In this document: in pieces, positions 32,280 to 39,917 of the stretch
Layout: each line of letters begins with the position of its first letter
Numbering within the stretch: position 1 is the first letter of the stretch
DNA from: Pseudobdellovibrionaceae bacterium
GTDB lineage: Bacteria > Bdellovibrionota > Bdellovibrionia > Bdellovibrionales > UBA1609
DNA length: 64,000 nucleotides
NCBI GenBank assembly: GCA_018663505.1
Contig: JABJQG010000020.1
Coordinates: 62,001-126,000 of the forward strand
Direction of reading: 5' to 3'
The notes under the pieces: model-generated
Database searches by the model: none
Told to the model about the DNA's origin: nothing
What the model saw: the letters and a program-made list of their open reading frames with translations, nothing else
Made by a program: the position numbers and the translations under genes

Positions 32280-32513
32280 ATGAAAAAAAGAAGAAAGTTT
32301 TCAGAGATTTATGAAGATATGGACAGTATTAACAAAAGAAAGCCCACTATAGAAGAGTTAAATGAATTAGAAGAGACTCTTAAAAAAAGTGAACTCATTA
32401 TTTCTGAATCAGAAAATGAGACGGATTCTGATGGGGTTCCACAGGTTGATAAATCAGCAATGAATCGTAACAAAATAGAGGATATCAATGGCAACGAACC
32501 GAATAGGATTTAG
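32280..32513 (+). CDS. Small acidic protein, probable antitoxin of the PIN toxin
   Basis: 77 aa; TAGGAGG before the ATG. A basic start (KKRRKFSEIY) is followed by acidic helices (IEELNELEETLKKSE). It overlaps the PIN-domain gene by 26 bp, the usual order antitoxin then toxin. No DNA-binding fold is obvious, but the basic N-terminus and upstream palindrome fit autoregulation. The family is not recognised. Confidence 0.55.
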   Translation: MKKRRKFSEIYEDMDSINKRKPTIEELNELEETLKKSELIISESENETDSDGVPQVDKSAMNRNKIEDINGNEPNRI

Positions 32514-33291
32514 GCAGTTTTTAAGAAAAGTAAATGAATCTCAAGATATAAGAATTATTGTTGATTCTAATATCATCATTTCTTATTTTGATGAAATTCA
32601 TTCAGCACATGATGATGTAAGTAATTTATTGAACAGCTTAGATAGTATTGCAAATGTTACGCTATATACAACTGTCACTACAAAGTCAGAGTTTTTGGAC
32701 TATCAGAGACGAAAGTTGCTTACGATGGGCCTTTTATCCCTCAATGAAGAATTTAAGGATAAAATAAAGCTTAAACCTGACTGCTCTGAAGTTATCAATA
32801 CTGTTAAACTTAGAAAGAACATGAGATTAGGTAGAGAGATTAAGCGAGTATCTGATGAATCAGAAATAAATTCAGCATTAAATTACTTCAGAGATAGTGA
32901 AATTAAAGAAATTAAAAAAGTTTTTAGAGCTAGAGATATTCAAGATGAAGCTGGTTGGCTTAAAATATGTACTATATTTTTGAAGACTAAACTTTTGGAG
33001 CAAGAAAAACTTTTGGATAGCTTTTGTAATTATCTATCGATTCATGATGGATCACAAAAAAATCTTTTTACTGTTAGTGAAATTGATTGGAATAAGGCCA
33101 CCATCATATCTGCTGAGACAGGAATGGGTTATTCCGATGCAATGATCTTAAATATGGCCTGTTCTACTGAAATAGAATTTATTGCAACCCTTGATTTTGA
33201 TTTGGTATATGCTGGAGCCTTTCAAATGCAAAAAAGCATATTACTGCCAGACAATAGAATTAAAACATTTAAAAGAATTCTTAAAAATTAG
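32488..33291 (+). CDS. PIN-domain ribonuclease-type protein (toxin-like)
   Basis: 267 aa. PIN signature: Asp26 in RIIVDSNIIISYFDE, then the late acidic residues in GYSDAMILNMA and FIATLDFDLVYAG. PIN proteins cut RNA with Mg2+. The length (267) exceeds VapC (~130) because of a ~90-aa helical insert. Preceded by an overlapping small acidic gene. Placed inside the transfer operon, it could stabilise the ICE or act as a defence or entry factor. Confidence 0.75.
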   Translation: MATNRIGFRQFLRKVNESQDIRIIVDSNIIISYFDEIHSAHDDVSNLLNSLDSIANVTLYTTVTTKSEFLDYQRRKLLTMGLLSLNEEFKDKIKLKPDCSEVINTVKLRKNMRLGREIKRVSDESEINSALNYFRDSEIKEIKKVFRARDIQDEAGWLKICTIFLKTKLLEQEKLLDSFCNYLSIHDGSQKNLFTVSEIDWNKATIISAETGMGYSDAMILNMACSTEIEFIATLDFDLVYAGAFQMQKSILLPDNRIKTFKRILKN

Positions 33292-33386
33292 CGATAAAGG
33301 TCAACTAACCATAGAGGCCGTATAAAAATTTAAAGACAGCTCGACGACAACCAACGAGAGCACTTTCTTAATAAAGAGGTGTTTTC

Positions 33387-35990
33387 GTGCAAGAAGTTTT
33401 ACCAAAACCAATACAACAAGCGTTGGTGAATCGTCAGAATCTGACAGACTCACTTTTTAAAAGATCTGAGTCACTCAGTAATCTTTTACCATATAGTGAA
33501 TACAGTAACGAGTTTGGTGTTTTTCTTAATAAAGATGGCTCCCTTGGAGTTATTTTTGAAGTTGAACTCTTAGAACATGAACCAGTTACAGGACCAAATA
33601 TTGTTAAATGTGTGGAGTCATTAGGAACTCTATTTAACTTACCTGAAAACTGTGTCCTTCAAATTCACTATGATCAATCTTATATTTCAAAAAATGATCC
33701 TGTTTGGAAGGGTACTGTTAATAAGTATCCATACGCACACCCCGTATCCCAAGCTCTTTTTGATGAGCGAATTAAAACCATTAGAGAAAAGTGCAACACC
33801 TTAGATGTAAAAGCACCGCTCAGTCGAAAGACGTATCTCTCAATACGCTATTTTCCAAAGATTAAGACTTCTGCTGCCAAACTTACTTTTAAGAAAGGAG
33901 AGAGTGTTCTTTTTAATGAAATGGATAAATTTGTTCAGGAGGTAAAGACATTTTGTAATATTATAGCTCAATACAAGAGTAATTCTCGTCTCAAGTTAAA
34001 TCAACTTGATGGTCAAGATCTTGTGACTCTATTAAGGAGATTTTTTAATCCAAAAGAATTTTATAAAAGAGATTTTGCAAAATTTAATGAGCATCATTCA
34101 ATTTCGGATCAGGTGATCTATACCAGTCCAACTCTTGATCATAAAGGAATTGAGCGTGAAAAAGTAAAAGCCCGTGTTTTGACTCTGAAGACTAGTCCAC
34201 AGATAGCTTATCCCGGAGGTATGGCCTATTTTACCAGAATTAACTTTCCATTTAAGCTCTCATTAAATTTTAGCTTTCCATCTAAGCAAAAAATTAAACA
34301 GTTTTTTGATTTGAAAGAGTTTTTTCTTCAAAATACTCCAACAGCAAAAGCCAGAATACAAAGAAAAGAAATTCTAGAGGCACAAGATCGAATGGCCTAT
34401 GGAGAACGCTGTCTCTACTTAACATTTAATGTGGTTTTAGAGGGAGAAAATGATGAGGAGCTTGATCAACGCACTCGTGAGTTGGTTAATATTTTCCACA
34501 CTGAGTTAGAATGCGAAGTGATTATTGAGGATGAAATTGGTTTGGGAATGGCACTTAACACTTTGCCATTAAATTATACTCCAGATGCAGATGCTTCGGC
34601 CCAAAGATATATCCGTATTTTACAAAAAGATGTCCTGATGTTCCTCCCCGTCTTTGATTCATTTCGTGGAATGAAAAACCCCTTACAGGTTTATCTCTCA
34701 AGAGAAAATAATTTAATCAATTTCAACCTCCTCGAAAATGAAACTTCTAATCATACAGTTGTTTTAGCTGACTCAGGGAGTGGTAAATCGGCATTCATTA
34801 TTGATTGTGTGCAGGCAGCAAAAAGAATTGATCCAGAGCCTTTGATTTTCGTTATTGATAAAAAATCCAGCTACAAAACTCTCGCAAAATATTTTGATGG
34901 AGATCTAACTGTCTTTGATGCCAGTGGAGATATGCCATTTAGCCCATTTCGAGGTGTATTTGATGATTCTAAGATCAATTTTTTAACAAATCTCCTCGCA
35001 ACGGCAATTCGACTAATGTCGCCGAAGTTTGATGTTGAGAGTGAACATATTAGTGCAATCTCAAAGGCCCTTCGTCTTGCCTATGAGAAAAAGAAAAAAG
35101 AGCTTGGACTGGTCTATGAAGGTGGTGATTTAAAATCAAAAGATAGTGATGATGATGTCGAAGTTACCATGGATGACGTGGTCGCTGCACTATCAGCATT
35201 AACAGCAGATTCTGATTTTGAAGCACTAAAAGATCAAATAGAACATGTTCTCGTGAAACTTCGCCCATATTATGGAGATGGGATCTATGCAAAATACTTC
35301 AAAGGATCTTCTAACCAAAATAAATCACAGAAAACAAAACTATTTTATATCTATGACCTAGATGCCCTAGACAGTGACCCCGTTCTACAAACGCTGATGA
35401 CTATGAGTGTGATTGAAGAGATTAGAAGCACAATTAAACTCCCTGAACATCAAGGAAGGGGTGGCTTTATAGTTTTAGAAGAACTTGGAATGCTTGGGCG
35501 TGACAACCCTACAGCTCAGAAATTTATCATAGATGCTGCTGAAACATTTAGAAAGCTTGGCTTCTGGTTAATTGGGCTTACTCCCCGTCCGCAGAACTAC
35601 TTTGAAATGGATGCAGGTAAGGCCATGTGGGGTGTTGCTGACAATTTCATTTTTTTAAAAATGAGTTCAGATAATGTTGATTACCTCTCTACTAACTCAA
35701 AGCTCATTGATGAGGCCAATGGTGAGATCATCAAATCATTACAAACGATAAAAGGGCAACATGCTGAGGTTTTCTATGTAAATAAAAATAAATCAAAACA
35801 AGGAGCCTTTCGCTACTTTCAAACACCACTGGATAGATGGCTTGCTCCCACAAATGACAAAGATTTTCACTTGGTACAAAAGACTTTTGACAAATTTAAA
35901 GGCAATGCATGGAAGTCACTAGAGTACCTTGCTGAGAATTACCCTGACGGGATTCAAACCGATGGAGAATTGAATGATAAAAATAATTAA
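33387..35990 (+). CDS. VirB4/TraC-type T4SS ATPase
   Basis: 867 aa; GTG start after AAAGAGGTG. N-terminal TraC/VirB4 domain (~30-400), then Walker A in VVLADSGSGKSAF (~460-472) and Walker B in GGFIVLEELGML (~692). A LEELGML/FRKLGFWLIGLTP series typical of VirB4 follows. Drives pilus and substrate handling at the inner membrane. The gap of 95 bp before it contains the small structured sequence GCTCGACGAC...CGAGAGC; expression may still be continuous with the upstream genes. Confidence 0.93.
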   Translation: MQEVLPKPIQQALVNRQNLTDSLFKRSESLSNLLPYSEYSNEFGVFLNKDGSLGVIFEVELLEHEPVTGPNIVKCVESLGTLFNLPENCVLQIHYDQSYISKNDPVWKGTVNKYPYAHPVSQALFDERIKTIREKCNTLDVKAPLSRKTYLSIRYFPKIKTSAAKLTFKKGESVLFNEMDKFVQEVKTFCNIIAQYKSNSRLKLNQLDGQDLVTLLRRFFNPKEFYKRDFAKFNEHHSISDQVIYTSPTLDHKGIEREKVKARVLTLKTSPQIAYPGGMAYFTRINFPFKLSLNFSFPSKQKIKQFFDLKEFFLQNTPTAKARIQRKEILEAQDRMAYGERCLYLTFNVVLEGENDEELDQRTRELVNIFHTELECEVIIEDEIGLGMALNTLPLNYTPDADASAQRYIRILQKDVLMFLPVFDSFRGMKNPLQVYLSRENNLINFNLLENETSNHTVVLADSGSGKSAFIIDCVQAAKRIDPEPLIFVIDKKSSYKTLAKYFDGDLTVFDASGDMPFSPFRGVFDDSKINFLTNLLATAIRLMSPKFDVESEHISAISKALRLAYEKKKKELGLVYEGGDLKSKDSDDDVEVTMDDVVAALSALTADSDFEALKDQIEHVLVKLRPYYGDGIYAKYFKGSSNQNKSQKTKLFYIYDLDALDSDPVLQTLMTMSVIEEIRSTIKLPEHQGRGGFIVLEELGMLGRDNPTAQKFIIDAAETFRKLGFWLIGLTPRPQNYFEMDAGKAMWGVADNFIFLKMSSDNVDYLSTNSKLIDEANGEIIKSLQTIKGQHAEVFYVNKNKSKQGAFRYFQTPLDRWLAPTNDKDFHLVQKTFDKFKGNAWKSLEYLAENYPDGIQTDGELNDKNN

Positions 35991-37302
35991 ATTAATTACT
36001 ATCATGCTGCTCTTGGCCTCAACGGCCGAAGGATCAGATTTCAACTATAGAAATACTTCTGAATACACTTCTTCTGATTATCTATTCAAAAGCCGTGGAG
36101 AGCTAGATGATACTGTCTTTGATAGATATCAAACAATTGATCTCGGGATCGACCTTGCCATTGGCTCAGACTGCGGCAGAGTTGATTTTAAGAGCACTCT
36201 AAAAGGTACGTTGAAAAATCTTCTTGATGCAAAATATTTTGAATCTATGGGGCAGAACATTTTAGCGGCATCTCCAATGCTGCTAACCTGCTATTTTTCA
36301 CCAACATGGTGTTCAATCCTCAAACATACTCGTATGTCTGCCAATTTTCTTTCTAATATGCGACTTGATCAATGTGCCTTAATTGATAAGTACGTTGATA
36401 CTAGAACCGAAGATTTTAAAATGGAAAGACAAAGCTGTGTCAGAAAAGCAATTCAGCGGACTGGCGGAAATATGGAAGCAGCAATGTCTCAATGCAAGTC
36501 TGGATCTGACTACTCCTTTGATATTGCAAATTGGTCAGGTGCAAGCAATGGAGCAAAAGCTAGAACTAATAAGCTCATAGCATCATCAGCTAAATGGGCA
36601 GGCTTTACAGGCCGAGAAGCAAGACGCTCAGTAGATCTTATTAAAGCTCTTGTGGGTGACACAGTTATAGGAAGAGGCAAAGTTACTGTTGAGTATGGGC
36701 CAAGCAAAAAGGCACTCACTCCCCGTATACGTTTAGCTGCTATCGAAAAAGATACCTATAATAAATTATGTAAAGGGCTACTTAACAAAATTGATAAGAA
36801 CAATAACAGATTGAGCATTGATCGTTTGATTAAAGACGATGAGCTAAAAGACATTGGGCAGGATAATGATGGAGCCTTTATTGACAGGCAAACTCTAAGA
36901 TATCTTTCTTACCTTCCTTTCATACAGAGGCACTCTTACTGCCGTAAACTAGCATCTTCGATGGCCTTAACTCAGTTTTCTGGAGAGATGAACCGCTCCC
37001 TAGATATACTCACTGTTTTGTCTCAAAACCCAAACCTTCCGGCCAACAGGAAAAATGAGATTAATTCCAAACGCCAAGCACTCAAGGAGTCAATTGAAAC
37101 AACCCTAGAGTTGAAAAAGGTAAAAAATGAGCCGCTCAATAAGGTTCTTTCTCAAATTACTTCTGAAGGGCGTTTATATCAAGGACGGGCCACGGATAGA
37201 ACCTTAAACTCAAATGCTGCTGCAAGAGATACTAGGCGTACTAGAGCAATGTTCATGGACTGCTCTGATGGATTCATGTGCGAAACAGAAGGAGGCTACT
37301 GA
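35974..37302 (+). CDS. PFL_4711-like exported conjugation protein
   Basis: 442 aa; overlaps virB4 by 17 bp. Signal peptide MIKIIKLITIMLLLASTAEG. Cys-rich N-terminal half (SDCGRVDFKSTLKGTLKNLL, MLLTCYFSPTWCSILKHTR, LDQCALIDKY) recalls the TIGR03755/PFL_4711 family of ICE systems. The C-terminal half is helical. Ends CSDGFMCETEGG. Exact family is from memory. Confidence 0.7.
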   Translation: MIKIIKLITIMLLLASTAEGSDFNYRNTSEYTSSDYLFKSRGELDDTVFDRYQTIDLGIDLAIGSDCGRVDFKSTLKGTLKNLLDAKYFESMGQNILAASPMLLTCYFSPTWCSILKHTRMSANFLSNMRLDQCALIDKYVDTRTEDFKMERQSCVRKAIQRTGGNMEAAMSQCKSGSDYSFDIANWSGASNGAKARTNKLIASSAKWAGFTGREARRSVDLIKALVGDTVIGRGKVTVEYGPSKKALTPRIRLAAIEKDTYNKLCKGLLNKIDKNNNRLSIDRLIKDDELKDIGQDNDGAFIDRQTLRYLSYLPFIQRHSYCRKLASSMALTQFSGEMNRSLDILTVLSQNPNLPANRKNEINSKRQALKESIETTLELKKVKNEPLNKVLSQITSEGRLYQGRATDRTLNSNAAARDTRRTRAMFMDCSDGFMCETEGGY

Positions 37303-37303
37303 G

Positions 37304-37426
37304 ATGTTTACTAATACTGCCTACGAGGCTTTGTACCAATACCTCGGTCTGGCGTTACACTCCCAGTTTATAGAAATAATAACTTCCGAAGGTTTTTTTA
37401 AGGCCGTTGTGCTTATGATCTTATGA
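37304..37426 (+). CDS. N-terminal fragment of the traG-like gene (40 aa)
   Basis: GGAGG about 10 nt upstream, then MFTNTAYEALYQYLGLAL ... AVVLMIL and stop. The next gene continues in another frame with MIFGILFFST, overlapping as ATGA. Removing one copy of the CTTATGAT duplication at 37412-37427 would join both into AVVLMIFGILFF. It is therefore probably the true N-terminus of traG, split by an 8-bp duplication; a tiny coupled gene is the alternative. Confidence 0.6.
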   Translation: MFTNTAYEALYQYLGLALHSQFIEIITSEGFFKAVVLMIL

Positions 37427-37430
37427 TCTT
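37412..37430. repeat. 8-bp tandem duplication (CTTATGAT x2 + CTT)
   Basis: Two exact head-to-tail copies of CTTATGAT and three bases of a third. Eight is not a multiple of three, so loss or gain of a copy switches the reading frame of the traG-like gene. Confidence 0.85.
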
Positions 37431-38823
37431 TGGTATTTTATTTTTCTCGACTGCTGTTAAGTTTCTTTCTAGGTATGTGCCAGGGAGTCTGATGGCAAAA
37501 AGGCATGTTCCATTGACCGCTTTTATTAAAATAATTGCCTGCTTATTTTTAGGATTGGCATTATTGAAGGTAGGATCTTCAACATCAGTTAAAAGTTACT
37601 CTGGTGATTCTTGGCACAGCAACCCTTATGTTCAAACCCGTTATGGTGAAGTAAAGGAGCAGATTAAGGTTTCATTTGTTTTTGATCTTCTGAGTAGAAC
37701 TGCGGAAGAATCAAGTGCTCTACTAAATAGGATAGTAGATAATGTCATGGCCAAATCTCATTCTCAGCTTGGTGCCCCTAACTTTTTCTATAAAGCGATT
37801 ATGTACTCAGGATCTGCGACTATCAACTCACCTGAGATAACCGAACTGATACATTTCTATACAGAAGAGTGTTTTCAGAAAGTCCTCCCCCTTATTGGTG
37901 GGAGCAGTAATGGAGGCAACCTTTCTGAGTTTTTTGTGGAGAATGGTGGATATGATCAAAAGTTATCTGAGATAGACATCAAAACCCAAGGCAGTGGAAA
38001 TTACACTTGTCTAGATGTTAAAAATGAGGTCAGAAGTTCACTCAAGCAGCATGCTAAAAATCATCATGTTAGATTTTTAAGAGTCACGGGTGGCAAGGTT
38101 CCCCGAGTTATCGAAGGCGATGAAGCTTGGGAAAATATGCATATGGCAAATATGCTAGTCAATCATTATCTAGATGAAAAAGAGTCTGTCATGGGAATCA
38201 TGAAAGGTTCACAGGTCAAAGGGACGACAGGAAGGATCTTTCAATATCTAAACCGTTTATTCTCTTTTGATGCTGTCTTGTCACTTTTTGGTTTCTCAGA
38301 TACCCATGGATCATCTGAAGCTGCTGTAAGAAGTCAAAAATTTAGCGAACATCTAGCAAGAGCACCTCATGTCGCAGGGATATTAAAAATGGTTTTGATA
38401 TTTGTTTTTCCGTTTCTAATGTTCTTTATTGTTGCTGGCAAATGGAGGGTTCTCGCTTATTGGTTTGCTCTCTACACCTCGGTTCTTCTTTGGGCACCTC
38501 TATGGACTCTTTTTTACCATATCATGACGAGCATGGCCCAGTCAGTTGAGATGATGGAGGCCATAGGCGAATTATCTGATGGTGTGTCTCTCTATGGAGC
38601 AAAGCTTGTTTCATCAAGGATTTACTATTTTTACTCAATTTATTCTTGGATTCAAATAATGATTGGAGTCCTAACGACTGGTGGGATGTTCTATTTTATT
38701 AGACCACTCTTAACTGAGAACAGCGCTGAAAAAGCTCCTGAATTTCTTGGTGGTGCCAGTGATACCGCTAGTACCGCAGGGACTTTGGCCAGCACTGGTA
38801 GCAAAGTAATAGGAGCACTGTAA
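37423..38823 (+). CDS. TraG N-terminal-like T4SS membrane protein
   Basis: 466 aa as annotated from the ATG inside the duplication. Hydrophobic helices at the N-terminus (~1-15, 32-48) and near the C-terminus (about 325-345, 352-372, 420-440), with a large periplasmic part between (Cys in EECFQKVLPLIGG and YTCLDVKNEV). This matches the TraG/VirB6-like family of F and ICE systems. C-terminal tail Ser/Thr/Gly-rich. It probably forms the inner-membrane channel and stabilises mating pairs. Natural start may be at 37304. Confidence 0.75.
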   Translation: MIFGILFFSTAVKFLSRYVPGSLMAKRHVPLTAFIKIIACLFLGLALLKVGSSTSVKSYSGDSWHSNPYVQTRYGEVKEQIKVSFVFDLLSRTAEESSALLNRIVDNVMAKSHSQLGAPNFFYKAIMYSGSATINSPEITELIHFYTEECFQKVLPLIGGSSNGGNLSEFFVENGGYDQKLSEIDIKTQGSGNYTCLDVKNEVRSSLKQHAKNHHVRFLRVTGGKVPRVIEGDEAWENMHMANMLVNHYLDEKESVMGIMKGSQVKGTTGRIFQYLNRLFSFDAVLSLFGFSDTHGSSEAAVRSQKFSEHLARAPHVAGILKMVLIFVFPFLMFFIVAGKWRVLAYWFALYTSVLLWAPLWTLFYHIMTSMAQSVEMMEAIGELSDGVSLYGAKLVSSRIYYFYSIYSWIQIMIGVLTTGGMFYFIRPLLTENSAEKAPEFLGGASDTASTAGTLASTGSKVIGAL

Positions 38824-38855
38824 TGGCGACTTTTAGAGTGAACAACGTGAGCATA

Positions 38856-38967
38856 GAGGGCGGCGTAGCCGTCCTCGGGGGTTTGGGGGCTTGCCCTCAA
38901 CAAGCAAAAAAAGGGTTTACCCGTAGGCCCGAAGGGACTTTTTTTGAGGACTGGGATATCCCTGTCC
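38856..38967. other. Probable origin of transfer (oriT)
   Basis: GC-richer, highly structured 112 bp between the T4SS genes and mobC/relaxase. Hairpin GAGGGCGGC-GTA-GCCGTCCTC (38856-38876, 9 bp, one G-T); hairpin TTGGGGG/CCCTCAA; A7G ... CT7 outer arms around GGGTTTACCC and CCCGAAGGG; and a near-perfect 20-bp palindrome GGACTGGGATATCCCTGTCC (38948-38967). Position before mobC and palindrome plus GC-rich hairpins are classic for oriT. The nic site is not identified. An in-frame extension of the downstream lipoprotein runs through it but is not protein-like. Confidence 0.5.
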
Positions 38968-39035
38968 ATACTTGCACGACAAAACAGACCCCAAAATACC
39001 CACAAAATAAACTTAACATACACAAGGAACAAAAA

Positions 39036-39362
39036 ATGAAAAAAACAAAACTAAAACTAATACAAAAAATAAAAATAACCACTCTACTAACAATAACTCT
39101 AACGATCACAAGCTGCGCCACAACTAATCGACCGAACAAAATCGCTCTGCGTATGATTAAAAATAATAATGTGATCCTAAAAGAAATAAAACGTGAAAGA
39201 TCTGAACCAAAACTACAGAAAGTAATCAAAACAGATGAGAAACTACTAACAGCAGAAAAAAGGCTACTTATGGCCCTAACGGCAATCATTGAATCAAATG
39301 ATTCATTAAAGAAAAGATTTATAAAAAAATCAATAAAGGAGGTGCAAAATGACAGACGTTAA
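39036..39362 (+). CDS. Small lipoprotein (entry-exclusion-like position)
   Basis: 108 aa from the ATG at 39036 (AAGGAAC upstream). The longer ORF would run through the GC-rich oriT-like DNA and is rejected. Lipobox TITSC, then a helical basic domain (ALRMIKNNNVILKEIKRERSE ... FIKKSIKEVQNDRR). Small lipoproteins near traG can act in surface exclusion; here this is only a guess. Confidence 0.65.
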   Translation: MKKTKLKLIQKIKITTLLTITLTITSCATTNRPNKIALRMIKNNNVILKEIKRERSEPKLQKVIKTDEKLLTAEKRLLMALTAIIESNDSLKKRFIKKSIKEVQNDRR

Positions 39363-39528
39363 CATCGAAAGCGCAGCAAATGGAGATCCGTTAATGAAAG
39401 CAGTGGCCAAAGCAGAAGTACTCACCGAGGACCATGAGGATGCAATTGAAGACCTAGAGGATAACCAAGAAGAAATTGGAAGCTGGATCACCATCATTTT
39501 GAAATCACTCAAGGAGGCATTGCTCTAA
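39349..39528 (+). CDS. Small acidic protein (59 aa)
   Basis: AAAGGAGG then ATG; overlaps the preceding gene by 14 bp. Acidic helix (LTEDHEDAIEDLEDNQEEIGSW) then a hydrophobic end (ITIILKSLKEALL). Located between oriT-like DNA and mobC. Unknown. Confidence 0.55.
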   Translation: MTDVNIESAANGDPLMKAVAKAEVLTEDHEDAIEDLEDNQEEIGSWITIILKSLKEALL

Positions 39529-39569
39529 AAGAATTTTTCATCAAATAAACACTTAAAAAAGGAAATCTT

Positions 39570-39917
39570 ATGCAAAATTCAAAAAAAATAGAAACTAATG
39601 TCAGCACTGGGATATGTGTGAAGGTATCATCGCAAGAATTGAAGCAACTTAAGAGTGATAGCAGCAAAACTCATAAATCAGTTCCATCATTGCTACGAGA
39701 GACTTACTTCAATACACCTCCGTCAAAAGTACTAATGAAAGAAGAAGACTTAAACAAGATAAGAACAGATATTAATCGAATTGGAAATAATCTTAATCAA
39801 ATCGCAAGAGAAATAAACTCTGGTATTAGAAGTGGATGGAACTCATCTTTTGATTCTTTAAATGAACAAGTTAAATTACTGAACCACTACTATGTTTTAA
39901 ACTATGGCATACGTTAA
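39570..39917 (+). CDS. mobC: MobC-like mobilisation protein
   Basis: 115 aa; AAAGGAAA upstream. N-terminal strand-helix (ICVKVSSQELKQLKSDS) like ribbon-helix-helix proteins and the MobC signature DINRIGNNLNQIAREINSG (~72-90). It binds oriT and helps the relaxase open the DNA. Overlaps the relaxase start by 14 bp. Confidence 0.85.
   Translation: MQNSKKIETNVSTGICVKVSSQELKQLKSDSSKTHKSVPSLLRETYFNTPPSKVLMKEEDLNKIRTDINRIGNNLNQIAREINSGIRSGWNSSFDSLNEQVKLLNHYYVLNYGIR

Noticed and set aside
38823-39035. N-terminal extension of the small lipoprotein
   Set aside because: It lies in GC-rich structured oriT-like DNA, its residues are not protein-like, and the lipoprotein signal starts at 39036.
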